Assembly (NCBI GenBank): GCA_019424905.1
Contig: JAHYYP010000004.1
Coordinates: 1-64,000, forward strand
Reading direction: 5' to 3'
Length of the DNA stretch: 64,000 nt
Source of the DNA: Collinsella sp.
Lineage (GTDB): Bacteria; Actinomycetota; Coriobacteriia; Coriobacteriales; Coriobacteriaceae
Under the pieces are notes generated by a model. The model saw only the letters and a list, made by a program, of their open reading frames with translations, was not told the origin of the DNA and made no database searches. Made by a program: the position numbers and the translations under genes. This document shows, in pieces, positions 35,317 through 44,637 of this stretch (its first letter is position 1; the number at the start of each line of letters is the position of its first letter).

Positions 35317-35908
35317 CCGGAAAGCCTGTTTGGCGCAGAGCCTCGTAGAGGACGATGGCGGCGCTGTTGGAGAGGTTGAGTGCACTGATGCGGTAGTCGT
35401 TCGGATTGACGAAGTTGCCGCAGATGTCCTGTTGAAGGATGGCCTCGTGGCTGTCCTCGGTATGCCCCAGCGATTCCTCGTGGGTTTCCCAGGCCTCGGC
35501 GTTGTCAAGCGAATCGCAATCGCGCAGCATCGGGATGCGCTCGCAGCACGTGGGCGCTGCAGCGAGTAGCTCCTCGGGAATGCCCGAGCTCTCGCTGCCA
35601 AAGACCAAGTAGTCGCCATCGCGGTAGGTACTCTGCGCATAGGTGCGGCGTGCCTTTTTGGTCAGCAGATGCAGGCGTTCGTCGGCAGGGGAGAGGTCAT
35701 TGCGCGCAAGGAAGTCCTCCCAGCCGGCATAGGTCGTCACGTTCAAGTTTTGCCAGTAGCCCAGGCCGGCGCGACGTACCGTCTTGTCGTCGAGCGAAAA
35801 CCCCAGCGGCTCCACCAGATGCAGGCGGGTGCCGGTAACCACGCAGGTGCGGCCGATATTGCCCGTATTGGCCGGAATCTCGGGCGCATACAGCACAATG
35901 TTGAACAT
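35309..35908 (-). CDS. trmL: tRNA (cytidine/uridine34-2'-O)-methyltransferase TrmL (SPOUT)
   Basis: A 199-residue SPOUT methyltransferase. The N-terminus is IVLYAPEIPANTGNIGR, the substrate-binding block VFGSESSGIPEELL forms motif 2, and RISALNLSNSAAIVLYEALRQ is the knotted motif 3. TrmL 2'-O-methylates the wobble base of tRNA-Leu in E. coli. An insertion of about 35 residues between motifs 2 and 3 (CERIPMLRDCDSLDNAEAWE) makes it longer than the 155-160-residue family norm. AAGGAG lies 5 nt before the ATG at 35908. Confidence 0.88.
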   Translation of the reverse strand: MFNIVLYAPEIPANTGNIGRTCVVTGTRLHLVEPLGFSLDDKTVRRAGLGYWQNLNVTTYAGWEDFLARNDLSPADERLHLLTKKARRTYAQSTYRDGDYLVFGSESSGIPEELLAAAPTCCERIPMLRDCDSLDNAEAWETHEESLGHTEDSHEAILQQDICGNFVNPNDYRISALNLSNSAAIVLYEALRQTGFPGM

Positions 35909-35931
35909 GAATCTCCTTGGCTCAGAACGAA

Positions 35932-35964
35932 AAACCACCACGAAGGGCACCTTCGTGGTGGTTT
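35932..35964 (-). terminator. Terminator downstream of the CobW-family gene
   Basis: Perfect 15-bp arms, AAACCACCACGAAGG and its complement, with a 3-nt loop. The stem ends in T on both strands. It separates the CobW-type gene from trmL. Confidence 0.75.
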
Positions 35965-36003
35965 GGCAGTTACATAGGCGGAAAAATGCCCGCTTGGATA
36001 AAC

Positions 36004-37134
36004 CTAGGCGCGGTGCCAGTCGGTCAGGCAGGCATCGAGGGAGGCGATGAGCGCGTCCTTGTCCATGTGACGGCCGATGATGCACAGGCTCGTCATGCGG
36101 TCGCCCGTCTCGTCGTCCCAAATTTGCATGATCTCGGGGTTCTCGTCGATGATCTTCTGCTTCTCGCCCTCGGGCGCGGAGTCAACGAACAGGCCGTTCT
36201 CCATCAGGCGCATCTGGTGGCCGGCCTGCTCAAACATGTAGCACATGTCCGGATCGCCGGTCTGCCACAGCGGACCCTTGACGCGGATGACCTCGTCGGG
36301 CCACTCCTGCTCAACAAAATCAGTGAACTTCTGCAGGTCAAACGGCTTGCGGCGCGAGTACACAAAGGTCTCGATGTCGTACTCGAGCACTTCGGGGTCG
36401 TCGTGCTCCTCGGGATGCTCCATGGCCTCGATCCAGGCGGCGGAGTTGTAGGCGCGCATAAAGTCGAAGCGGTCGGTATCGAGCAGCTCCTCCATGGGGA
36501 CCTCGCCGTTTTGGGCCTCGACGATCACGGCGTCCTTCTGCAGGCTGCGCACGATGGCCTTGAGCTCGGCGATCTGCTCGGGCGTCACGGTATCGGTCTT
36601 GTTAAGGATCAGCGTGGAGCAGAACTCGATTTGCTGGATGAGCAGGCTTTCGATGTCGTCCTCGTCGATATCCTCAGCCAGCAGGTCGCGACCGCCGTTG
36701 AACTCGTCGTACATGCGGGCGCAGTCGACCACGGCCACGATGTTGTCGAGCGCGAGCTTGGGCTCGCCGCCCACCTTGGCCTCGTCGCAGAAGCTCGAGA
36801 TGGTGTAGGCGATGGGGATAGGCTCGCAAATACCCGATGCCTCGATGATGATGTAGTCGAACTTGCCCGAATCGGCAATGCCCTGCAGCTGGTTGGCCAG
36901 GTCGTCCGAAAGCGTGCAGCAGATGCAGCCGTTGGTGAGCGGGATGAGGTCGTCGGTCTCGGAAAGGCCGCCGTCGGCGATAAGACTGGCGTCGACATTG
37001 ATCTCGCCGATATCGTTGACGATCACGGCGGCGCGGATGCCGCCGTCGTTAGCGAGGATGTGGTTGAGCAGCGTGGTCTTGCCGGCACCGAGGTATCCGG
37101 TAAGCATGATGATCTTCACGGGTTTGTTGGGCAT
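36004..37134 (-). CDS. CobW/COG0523-family G3E GTPase, putative metallochaperone
   Basis: A 376-residue protein: P-loop GYLGAGKTTLL, the metal-binding CxCC motif NGCICCTL near residue 69, switch II region IIIEASGICEP, and NKTD for guanine recognition. The C-terminal CobW_C domain is rich in acidic residues (EHPEEHDDPE). COG0523 proteins deliver zinc, cobalt or iron to enzymes; the metal is not defined here. The ATG at 37134 has AAAGGAGG just upstream; an earlier in-frame ATG at 37155 has none. No Zur-type box was recognised. Confidence 0.87.
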   Translation of the reverse strand: MPNKPVKIIMLTGYLGAGKTTLLNHILANDGGIRAAVIVNDIGEINVDASLIADGGLSETDDLIPLTNGCICCTLSDDLANQLQGIADSGKFDYIIIEASGICEPIPIAYTISSFCDEAKVGGEPKLALDNIVAVVDCARMYDEFNGGRDLLAEDIDEDDIESLLIQQIEFCSTLILNKTDTVTPEQIAELKAIVRSLQKDAVIVEAQNGEVPMEELLDTDRFDFMRAYNSAAWIEAMEHPEEHDDPEVLEYDIETFVYSRRKPFDLQKFTDFVEQEWPDEVIRVKGPLWQTGDPDMCYMFEQAGHQMRLMENGLFVDSAPEGEKQKIIDENPEIMQIWDDETGDRMTSLCIIGRHMDKDALIASLDACLTDWHRA

Positions 37135-37220
37135 GTGCCCTCCTTTGTTAGACATGGCTTACAGTTGAATCTTATGCCAAACGCCTGCTCTTATACCCAC
37201 GCGCCGGCAAATAACACAGG

Positions 37221-37562
37221 CTACTCCCAGGCTCCCCATACATCGGGGCAATAACCGACGGTGGCCTTTTTGCCGTTGCGCACGATGGGTTCGGCTAGAA
37301 CCTGCTGGTTTTCGAGCAGTTTGTCGAAGCGCTGGCTAGGGGTAAGGTGCTGGATGAGCGCGAGCGTCTCCTCGTCCTTGGCCTTGGGGTTGAGCAGCTT
37401 GTCGACGCCGCCGACCGCCTGCATCACGCTCGTGAGCTCGCCCTTGCTCATCTCCTTTTCCCTAAGGTCAATAAACTGCACCTTAATGCGGCGCTCCTTA
37501 AAATAGCGCTGGGCCTTCTTGGTATCGAAAGACTTTTTGGTTCCAAAAATCTGGATATTCAT
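37221..37562 (-). CDS. ArsC/Spx-fold protein lacking the N-terminal cysteine
   Basis: A 113-residue ArsC-family protein (MNIQIFGTKKSFDTKKAQRY, then FIDLREKEMSKGEL and LAEPIVRNGKKATVGY). In arsenate-reductase-like relatives the segment after GTKK begins with the nucleophilic Cys; here Ser stands there. The only Cys is near the C-terminus (GYCPDVW). Redox arsenate reduction by the usual mechanism is therefore unlikely. It is 11 nt upstream of, and divergent in function from, nothing obvious: the flavodoxin-type gene precedes it on the same strand and is probably cotranscribed. Confidence 0.78.
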   Translation of the reverse strand: MNIQIFGTKKSFDTKKAQRYFKERRIKVQFIDLREKEMSKGELTSVMQAVGGVDKLLNPKAKDEETLALIQHLTPSQRFDKLLENQQVLAEPIVRNGKKATVGYCPDVWGAWE

Positions 37563-37573
37563 GCTCCGCCGCT

Positions 37574-38197
37574 CTATCGAATGAAGTTGGTCGTTGCTCG
37601 ATCTGCCTCGGGTGCGTTGATACCGGCGGCCTGTCCTGCCTCGATACAGCGCAGGAGCCAGGCCATGTTTTTGCCGATGTTTCGCATGGTGGCCAGGCCC
37701 TCGGCGTCCTGGGTGGTCTCGCCCGGCATGGCACCAAAGACGTTGTTCCAGTACGTGGAGGCCACCACGGGCATCTGGTTGATAGTGAAGTACTTGTTGA
37801 GTACATCGAAGGTGGTCGACGTGCCGCCACGGCGGGCGACGGCGACCGCGGCACCCGGCTTGTGCGCAAAGGCCTTGCTGCCAGCATAGAATGCGCGGTC
37901 GAGAGCCGAGAGGATGCGTCCGCTGGGATGCGCATAGTAGACGGGGGAGCCAAAGACAAAGCCATCTGCCTGCTCGGCGGCAGCGATCAGCTCGTTCACC
38001 ACGTCGTCGTCAAAGGTGCAGCGGCAATCGAGCTTGCCGCACTGGCCACAGCCAATGCAGTCGCGAATGGGCTTGGCGCCCAGCTGGAACACCTCGGTAT
38101 CGATACCCTCGGCGTTGAGTTGCTCGGCGACTTCGGCGAGTGCGCGGGCGGTGTTGCCGTTTGCCTTGGGACCGCCATTGACCAAAAGAACCTTCAT
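37574..38197 (-). CDS. Flavodoxin-fold NAD(P)H:FMN oxidoreductase
   Basis: A 207-residue flavodoxin-like protein. LLVNGGPKANGNTARAL forms the FMN phosphate loop, a Cys-rich stretch CIGCGQCGKLDCRC follows (a frequent feature of this subfamily), and FGSPVYYAHPSG binds the isoalloxazine ring. It probably reduces small electrophiles or iron/quinones; the acceptor is unknown. GGGAG precedes the ATG at 38197. It is followed 11 nt later by the ArsC-like gene. Confidence 0.82.
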   Translation of the reverse strand: MKVLLVNGGPKANGNTARALAEVAEQLNAEGIDTEVFQLGAKPIRDCIGCGQCGKLDCRCTFDDDVVNELIAAAEQADGFVFGSPVYYAHPSGRILSALDRAFYAGSKAFAHKPGAAVAVARRGGTSTTFDVLNKYFTINQMPVVASTYWNNVFGAMPGETTQDAEGLATMRNIGKNMAWLLRCIEAGQAAGINAPEADRATTNFIR

Positions 38198-38271
38198 CAC
38201 AAACTCCCTCTGCTGTTGGTGACTTCTGCAGAGGATTATCGCACGATGGGGGAGGCGGTGCGGGCGCGGTG

Positions 38272-39801
38272 CTAATCCAGTTTGGTACCTGGAACCTGCA
38301 CGGCTTTACCGAGCAACGCTTTGAGCTCGTTCAAAATGGAAACGGGCTGTCGGTCAACGCTGTTCAGATGGAGCGTGGCCACGCGAATGGGCGGCTGATA
38401 TTCAAGCGAGCCGATGAGCACGGGAGAACCCAGGAATCGTTCGATTTCGTTTGCGAGCTCGTCGATTGCCTCGGGGCCGAGCTCATCGAAAAGCGCCACG
38501 AACATTGGTCCCGTCGAGCGGAACAGGCGACCCTTGCCGCGCGAACAATCCATGAGGCAGGCGGCACTTTCGGCGAGCACGCGGTCGCCTGCATCGAATC
38601 CAAAGCGGGCATTGACTTCGGCGATATCGTCGACCTTAATGGCAATAAAGCCTGCCTCGCGCGCCACGCGGCGCATCTCTCCAATAGCGTTGACCAGCGC
38701 GTGGACATCGCCCAGGCCCGTTACCGAGTCGGTCGTATCTGCCAAGCTTCGGTTGATGATAGTGCCCACATACATGCTGGGCTCGGTATCGGTGCCGTCC
38801 AAGCGGTAACCTGTGCAGTCGCAAAGCACGTATTTTCCGGTGGCATCCATTACGCGATACTGCATGTAGTGGAAGTGCCACGTGCCGTTTATCACCATGT
38901 CGAGCTCGGCGCGTACGTTGTCGCGGTCCTCGGGATGAACGCGGGCGAGCCACATGTCGAGTGAGTTAAAAGGGTGCTGGGAGGGCAGGTCAAAATCGCG
39001 CACGGCGTTAACCGACCATTGCGATTCTCCCGTATCGAGGTTAAGGATGAACGGATAGCGCGTCTCGGAGCTCATGGAGATCGCTTGGAACACCCGGTCG
39101 TTGCGGGGAAGCTGATCGACGATTGGGCGTTGTGGTGCGTCATTGTCTTTCGGTTGCTGTACACGATGCATAAGCTTATAGCGATACATCTTGCGATCGG
39201 CATCCATCGTCATCTGGCGACGCGTGTCGCCGGCAAGTGGATCGACGCGCGAGCAGCCAAAGCTAAAGCTGGCGATCATGGGCGCCTTGCCACTTGAGCT
39301 CGCCTCGATCAGCCCGGCACGTACCCGCTCCAAGCGCTGCTCGAGTTCGGTCTCGTTTGCGGAGAGCGAGATGAGCACAAACTCGTCTCCACCGATGCGG
39401 AACAGCATCTCATCGTGCTCCATGGTTTCGGAGAGCGTGCGGCAGATGCTCAGAATATAGCGATTGCCTTCGGCGTGGCCAAACCTATCATTGCAATGTT
39501 TGAGATGGTCGATGTCAATATAGGCGCAGGTGAAGGGGTCACCTTTGTGCCAGAGTTGCTCGACGTGACGGTCGAGTCCGCCGCGGTTGCCCAAGTTGGT
39601 GAGCGGGTCGATATAGGCGTTGCTCTCAAGCAGCCGGCGCTCTTGTTGCAGGATGGCATGCGTCTTTTGCAGTTGCTCGCCAACGGCGCGCAGCTCAGCA
39701 GGCAGCGCGGCAACATCGAGTTCGGCGGTCGAGATGCCATTCGCAAGTCGCTGAAGATAGGCAATAATCGATTGCTCACCCAGGCGATATGACTCGTTCA
39801 T
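38272..39801 (-). CDS. Diguanylate cyclase with PAS-like domain and second, degenerate GGDEF
   Basis: A 509-residue cytosolic protein. A helical N-terminus leads into an intact GGDEF domain (DPLTNLGNRGG; active site GGDEF at about 137-141). A PAS-like domain about 230-340 follows (VHPEDRDNV, YRVMDATGKYVL), and the third domain resembles GGDEF (DSVTGLGDVHALV) but has STGPM in place of GGDEF. c-di-GMP synthesis by the first domain is inferred. AAGGAGG is 9 nt upstream of the ATG. It has the same domain plan as the upstream 905-residue protein minus its EAL part. Confidence 0.87.
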   Translation of the reverse strand: MNESYRLGEQSIIAYLQRLANGISTAELDVAALPAELRAVGEQLQKTHAILQQERRLLESNAYIDPLTNLGNRGGLDRHVEQLWHKGDPFTCAYIDIDHLKHCNDRFGHAEGNRYILSICRTLSETMEHDEMLFRIGGDEFVLISLSANETELEQRLERVRAGLIEASSSGKAPMIASFSFGCSRVDPLAGDTRRQMTMDADRKMYRYKLMHRVQQPKDNDAPQRPIVDQLPRNDRVFQAISMSSETRYPFILNLDTGESQWSVNAVRDFDLPSQHPFNSLDMWLARVHPEDRDNVRAELDMVINGTWHFHYMQYRVMDATGKYVLCDCTGYRLDGTDTEPSMYVGTIINRSLADTTDSVTGLGDVHALVNAIGEMRRVAREAGFIAIKVDDIAEVNARFGFDAGDRVLAESAACLMDCSRGKGRLFRSTGPMFVALFDELGPEAIDELANEIERFLGSPVLIGSLEYQPPIRVATLHLNSVDRQPVSILNELKALLGKAVQVPGTKLD

Positions 39802-39843
39802 GATGGATAACCTCCTTGGGCGGAACAACGGTTTGTATCATAT

Positions 39844-39866
39844 CCCCAATTCGGTTTGAATTGGGG
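39844..39866. promoter_or_regulatory. Hairpin next to a -10-like box between the two c-di-GMP genes
   Basis: CCCCAATTC and GAATTGGGG form a 9-bp stem with a 5-nt loop. On the minus strand TATGAT follows immediately (39837-39842) and could be the -10 of the downstream cyclase gene, with the hairpin terminating the upstream one or acting as an operator. Confidence 0.45.
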
Positions 39867-39928
39867 TAATAAGTTAGCTAATGGAGACAAATGCCCCCTT
39901 CGACGGTGGCGTTTTGCGCGCGAGCGTA

Positions 39929-42646
39929 TCAGTTGTTATTGCCACCATCGAGCAATGCCTCAAAATCCTTCGCCGGCATGGGGCGGTAGTAGAGGAAGCC
40001 CTGAGCGTAGCGGGCACCCATGTGGCGTAGCATGTTCGCCTGCTCATCTGTCTCGACGCCTTCGATTACAATGGGCAGATGGAGCGACTGCGCCATCTCG
40101 AGCATCGATGACACGATCTGCGCGCTGCGGCCTTGATCGCGGTCGGTGGGCACAAAGGTGCGGTCGAGCTTGATGACGTCGACGTTGACGTTCTTGAGCA
40201 TCGCGAGCGTGGACTGACCGGTGCCAAAATCGTCCATATAGGTCGAGAAGCCGCGGGTGTGCAAGTCGGCTGTCAGTTTGTCCACGGCTTCGGACTCTCC
40301 CGTATAAGCCGTCTCGGTGATCTCGATGCGCATGAGCTCGGGCGGCAGGTTGTATTGGGCGGCAAGCGCCCCCATATGCTCGGCAACGTCGCAGGCAAGA
40401 ATGTCCACGCGAGACACATTAAGCGAGACCGGAACCACGCGAAGACCGCGATCGAGACACCCGCGAAGCCATATGGCGACACCCTGCCAAATGTACTTGT
40501 CGAGCGTCACCACAAAGCCGCTTTCCTCGAGTGCGGGAATAAACGTTGCGGGCGAAATGAGAGAGCCGTCCTTGTCAATCCAGCGCGTAAGTGCCTCGGC
40601 GCCAATGATCTCGCCGGTTTCCATATCGACCTGGGGCTGCAGGTAGTACGTGATGCGGCCATTTGAGAGCGCGTACTGGAACTCGGTCAGCGTGCGGTGG
40701 AACGCAATCTCGTGTTCATATTCTTCGGGGCGGAAAATAGCAATGCGCTCCTTGAAGTCGTTTTTGGCGCGTCGATTGGTAAACATGGCCTTTGCCTGCG
40801 CATCGATGGTGATCTCCTCATTGGAGTCGATGGGGTAAATGCCCATGGACGGCCAAAAACCTACGCCGTCATCATGCCTGGCTACTGCCTCGCGAACGCG
40901 GTTGTAGATTTGATGGACGGTGATGTGCTTAAAGGGGATGAGTACGCAAAAGTCATCTTGGCCCCAGTACCCTGCGACGCCCATATCGGCATTCTCGATG
41001 TCCTTGAGGACCGTGCCCACATCGGCGAGTACGCGGTCGCCCTCGGCCTGGCCGTGCCATTCATTAAACAGGCGCATGTGACCCATGTCGACGGTGGCGA
41101 TGCACCAGGTGTCGTCGCGCCTTGCCTCGAGAAATGCGTTGGCGCGCCGCATAAACTCGCTGGGTCGATAGAGGCCCGTGAGCGAGTCGATACGTTCGGC
41201 GATGGCGCTTTTGCGCTCCGCCTCGGGTATGGGGAGGCTGTCGTTGGGAACAAGCCCGCCGGCCGTGCGAAGGCGACGGTCGAGTTCGCCTAAAACGGCG
41301 GTCGCTTGATGGGTTAAGTGCTCGTAAAAGGCCGGGACGACAAGGCAGACGGGAGTAATGGTGTCGCCTGCGATTTGAACAGGAGCGAAAACGGCCTCTT
41401 TAAGGTGGCGGGTCAGTTGCTCGAATGCCTCGTGGTCCAAGTCGTTGCTGAGCACGACGAACTGGACGCTTCGTGAACGGTAGACCCGGCTCCTGCCGCG
41501 GGTGATCGACAGCATGCGGCCTGCGTATTCGGCAAGCATGTTGTCGACAGCCTCGGCCCCGTAGAGCTCGTTGAGCTTTGTCGTGCCACGAACGCGCACC
41601 GCTATAAGCCCTGTCTCGCAGCGGTCGCGACGGCAGGCATCGATAGCGTTGATCAGCATACGCTGCGTTCCGAGGCCCGTGGCGGCGTCGACGGTTTCGG
41701 CAAGTGAGTGGTTGACAAGTTCGCCGACATAGAGCGAGGGGGCATTTCCGTCGCCGTCGATGCGAAACCCGCGAGCACGGCAGAGAACGTAGTCACCCGC
41801 GGCATTGCGCATGCGGTACTGCATGACGCGGCGGTGTTTGGAGCCGTTAAAGATCTGGTTGATGTCGTTGGCGTAGACCTCGAGGTCATCGGGATGGACA
41901 CGCGTTTTCCAGAAATCGCGGCAGCTGTCTATGTGCTCCGAAGGAAGACCGAGATCGCGCAAGGCACCTTGCGACCAAAGGGTGCGGTCCTTGTCCAAGT
42001 TCTCGATAAAGAAATAGCGGCCTTCGTTGAGCATCGAAAAGGCGTCGAAAATACGGTCGCTTATTTCGAAGTCGTCGGTGTGGACTTGCGCGATATTACG
42101 TCGATCAAGATGCATGGCATGACGTAGCTTGTAGTCGTACATGCGATGGTCGGCATCGAGCGTCATGCGATTGGAGGCTTCGCCCAGGGCGGGGTCGGCG
42201 TGTGCCACTCCGTAGCTAAACGAGTGGGGCATCTCGGAATCGTTGTTTTTGAGCAGGATCGTTCGGCAGTGTTCCAGACGTTCGGCGAGGTCGTCCTCGG
42301 TCGCAATCGTAGATAGGATGGCAAACTCGTCGCCTCCCAGACGAAATGCCGCCTCGTCTACCTTCATATACAGCTTGAGATAAAGGCTTACCTGCAAGAT
42401 ATAGCGGTTGCCCTCGTCATGGCCAAAGACGTCGTTGCAGTGCTTGAGATTGTCGATATCGATGTACGCCATGGTAACGGGGGTGTCCTGCTCCCAGAGC
42501 TCCTCGAGGGAACGGGCAAAGCCGCCGCGGTTGCCAAGCCCGGTAAGCTGGTCGGTAAAGGCGGTCCTGACCAGATCCTCCTGACGCTTGAGAAGGTCGC
42601 GGACGGTCTTTTCGAGCGTTTCAGTGTAATTGCTGGGGGTATCCAT
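39929..42646 (-). CDS. GGDEF-PAS-GGDEF-like-GGDEF-EAL c-di-GMP enzyme
   Basis: A 905-residue protein. Its intact first GGDEF (LGGDEF at about 103-108) is followed by a PAS-like domain, a degenerate GGDEF-like domain (DAATGLGTQRM), and another with WGQDDF instead of GGDEF. The C-terminal EAL domain keeps its catalytic residues (AEALTRW, NVSRVD, EITET, DDFGTGQS, KLDR, EGVET). It can in principle both make and degrade c-di-GMP. The start at 42646 has only a weak AGAAAG site; a GTG at 42703 is the alternative. It is the upstream of two tandem c-di-GMP genes. Confidence 0.87.
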   Translation of the reverse strand: MDTPSNYTETLEKTVRDLLKRQEDLVRTAFTDQLTGLGNRGGFARSLEELWEQDTPVTMAYIDIDNLKHCNDVFGHDEGNRYILQVSLYLKLYMKVDEAAFRLGGDEFAILSTIATEDDLAERLEHCRTILLKNNDSEMPHSFSYGVAHADPALGEASNRMTLDADHRMYDYKLRHAMHLDRRNIAQVHTDDFEISDRIFDAFSMLNEGRYFFIENLDKDRTLWSQGALRDLGLPSEHIDSCRDFWKTRVHPDDLEVYANDINQIFNGSKHRRVMQYRMRNAAGDYVLCRARGFRIDGDGNAPSLYVGELVNHSLAETVDAATGLGTQRMLINAIDACRRDRCETGLIAVRVRGTTKLNELYGAEAVDNMLAEYAGRMLSITRGRSRVYRSRSVQFVVLSNDLDHEAFEQLTRHLKEAVFAPVQIAGDTITPVCLVVPAFYEHLTHQATAVLGELDRRLRTAGGLVPNDSLPIPEAERKSAIAERIDSLTGLYRPSEFMRRANAFLEARRDDTWCIATVDMGHMRLFNEWHGQAEGDRVLADVGTVLKDIENADMGVAGYWGQDDFCVLIPFKHITVHQIYNRVREAVARHDDGVGFWPSMGIYPIDSNEEITIDAQAKAMFTNRRAKNDFKERIAIFRPEEYEHEIAFHRTLTEFQYALSNGRITYYLQPQVDMETGEIIGAEALTRWIDKDGSLISPATFIPALEESGFVVTLDKYIWQGVAIWLRGCLDRGLRVVPVSLNVSRVDILACDVAEHMGALAAQYNLPPELMRIEITETAYTGESEAVDKLTADLHTRGFSTYMDDFGTGQSTLAMLKNVNVDVIKLDRTFVPTDRDQGRSAQIVSSMLEMAQSLHLPIVIEGVETDEQANMLRHMGARYAQGFLYYRPMPAKDFEALLDGGNNN

Positions 42647-42970
42647 GCTGTAGGCGGCTTTCTGGGGTCGGGGCGGATTGCGTCGGGCGAGCTCGTTGTG
42701 CACACGCGTTGTTGCTCAACGCCTCGCGTGTTTCCAAGCCCCCGCCTTGCTGCGTCGTTGGGTTTATTTGTCGGCTGACGTTCGTTGCTGATAACTACTG
42801 AGTAGTATAAACAACAGCTCACAATTATATATGGGTGCACATGCTGTGGGCGGCCATTATTCGACAAACGGCAGCGCGACGATGCGATGTCCGATAAAAA
42901 TGCGACTGAGACGATATATGTTGACGGGTATACTTGTCCCGTTTTAAAACGCAGGAACGGAGATGGTCGC
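42647..42970. other. AT-rich divergent promoter region
   Basis: This 324-nt gap separates the c-di-GMP gene (minus) and patatin gene (plus). It holds TATACT boxes on the minus strand (42804-42809) and plus strand (42929-42934), a short palindrome CTACTGAGTAG near 42796, and no supported gene. Confidence 0.5.
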
Positions 42971-43840
42971 ATGGCACAGCCAGATACGACGCCCACGGTG
43001 GGGCTTGCGCTCGAGGGAGGCGGCTACCGCGGTATGTATACGGCGGGCGTGCTCGACGTTTGGATGGAGCGCGGTTTGACCTGCGACCATATGGTGGGTG
43101 TCTCGGCGGGCGCGGCGTTTGGCTACAACTTTAAATCGCGCCAGATCGGCCGTGCCATTCGTTACAACAAGGCTTATTGCGCCGACAAGCGCTATGCGAG
43201 CGTGACCAGCTGGCTGCGAACCGGCGATATGTTCAATGCCGATTTTGCCTATCACGAGGTGCCTATCGAGCGCGATCCCATCGACTTGGAGGCGTATCGC
43301 GCCTGCCCCATGCGATTTACGTGCGTGTGTACCGATATCGAGACGGGCAAGGCCGTCTACCACGATCTACCGTATGGCGACGAGCGCGATATCGAGTGGA
43401 TCCGGGCGTCGTCTGCCATTCCTGTGGCGACGCGTCCCGTTGCTATTGACGGGCATAAGTATCTGGATGGTGGCGTGGCTGATTCTATTCCCAGCGCATG
43501 GCTGTTTGCGCAGGGGTATGACCGCAATATCGTGGTACTCACGCAGCCGGCGGGCTTTGTGAAGCAGCCCAACAGCGTGATGCCCATGCTGCGGCGCGTG
43601 TTCCGTCACTATCCGGAGTTTGTTGCAGCGCTTGAGCATCGGCATGAGGTCTACAATGCCACGCTCGATGACCTGGCACGTCGAGAGGCTGCCGGGGAAA
43701 TCTTTGTGGTGCGGCCGAGCGAATCGGTGAAGGTGCCGTCGCTGTGCCGCGAACCGGATGAGCTCGAGCGCATCTACCAGGTCGGCCGCCACGATGCAGA
43801 GGCGACTTTGCCGGCGTTGGAAGCGTATCTGGCGGGGTAA
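42971..43840 (+). CDS. Patatin-like phospholipase
   Basis: A 289-residue patatin-fold hydrolase: oxyanion loop EGGGYRGMYTAG near residue 16, nucleophile elbow GVSAG near 44, and catalytic Asp in LDGGVADSIP near 165. It belongs to the bacterial DUF6363/YjjU-like group of about 290 residues. Lipid acyl hydrolysis in the cytosol is inferred. The ATG at 42971 has GGAG 8 nt upstream; a longer in-frame start at 42887 does not. A strong terminator follows. Confidence 0.87.
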   Translation: MAQPDTTPTVGLALEGGGYRGMYTAGVLDVWMERGLTCDHMVGVSAGAAFGYNFKSRQIGRAIRYNKAYCADKRYASVTSWLRTGDMFNADFAYHEVPIERDPIDLEAYRACPMRFTCVCTDIETGKAVYHDLPYGDERDIEWIRASSAIPVATRPVAIDGHKYLDGGVADSIPSAWLFAQGYDRNIVVLTQPAGFVKQPNSVMPMLRRVFRHYPEFVAALEHRHEVYNATLDDLARREAAGEIFVVRPSESVKVPSLCREPDELERIYQVGRHDAEATLPALEAYLAG

Positions 43841-43851
43841 GGGTCGCATAC

Positions 43852-43897
43852 GGAAAGCGCATCCCGGAATGGAGGCCCAAACTGGGATGCGCTTTCC
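43852..43897. terminator. Bidirectional terminator
   Basis: Arms GGAAAGCGCATCCC and GGGATGCGCTTTCC pair perfectly around an 18-nt loop, between the convergent patatin gene and thiE. Confidence 0.8.
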
Positions 43898-43941
43898 ATT
43901 GCTGAAGATATGAAGCTGCGAATCGGCTGCTCGACTTATGC

Positions 43942-44637
43942 TTATGCCTGCTGCCAGGTGTCGACAAGCTCCTTGGCTGCGGCATGGGGGTCGTCGGCGC
44001 TGCAGACGGCGCTTACCACAAAGAAGCCGTCGACGCCGGTGGCCTTAAGCTGCGGCAAGTCGGCCGTCTTAACGCCGCCGCCCACCACGATGGGCACGGG
44101 GCTTGCCGCGTGGAGTGCGGCAAGGTCCTCAAAGCTCTTGGTGATGATAGAGCCGTCGGCCGCGCGTCCGCAGTCGCGCTTGGTCTCGGTCTCGTGGAGC
44201 GGGCCGATGCCCAGGTAGTCGACCAGGCTCATGTCGGCGGTCTTGACGTACTCGAGCATCTCCTCGCAACGGGCCGAAAGGCCCACAATGGCATCGGGGC
44301 CCAGCAGCTTGCGGCAGACCTCGACGGGAATGTCGCTCTGGCCTACGTGCACGCCATCGACGGCAATGCCCTGCTCGCGCGCGGCAAGCACACAGTCCAG
44401 ACGGTCATCGATTAACAGGGCGACCTGACCGGTCTTGCCGGCCTGTGCGATTGCCTGCGCGGCGTCGTCGGTCAGCGCAATGATCTCGCGGGCGCTTGCC
44501 ACCTTGGAGCGCACCTGGATGCAGGTAAAGCCGGCGTCGAGTGCCTGGGCCACCACATCGCCCACGGGGCGTCCGAGGGTGTTTTCGGGGCCGAGTACCA
44601 GATAGGCCGAGATATCAAGGTTGTCGCGGATGCTCAT
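43942..44637 (-). CDS. thiE: Thiamine-phosphate synthase
   Basis: A 231-residue TIM-barrel enzyme: QVRSK for pyrimidine phosphate contact, LLIDDRLD, GVHVGQSD, GIGPLHETETKRD for the thiazole phosphate, and VVGGGV near the C-terminus. It joins HMP-PP and thiazole phosphate to give thiamine phosphate. GGAGG lies 7 nt before the ATG. Its start overlaps the preceding thiamine-binding gene by 4 nt, and the operon is headed by a TPP riboswitch. No thiC, thiD or thiG is visible here, consistent with salvage of precursors. Confidence 0.93.
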   Translation of the reverse strand: MSIRDNLDISAYLVLGPENTLGRPVGDVVAQALDAGFTCIQVRSKVASAREIIALTDDAAQAIAQAGKTGQVALLIDDRLDCVLAAREQGIAVDGVHVGQSDIPVEVCRKLLGPDAIVGLSARCEEMLEYVKTADMSLVDYLGIGPLHETETKRDCGRAADGSIITKSFEDLAALHAASPVPIVVGGGVKTADLPQLKATGVDGFFVVSAVCSADDPHAAAKELVDTWQQA

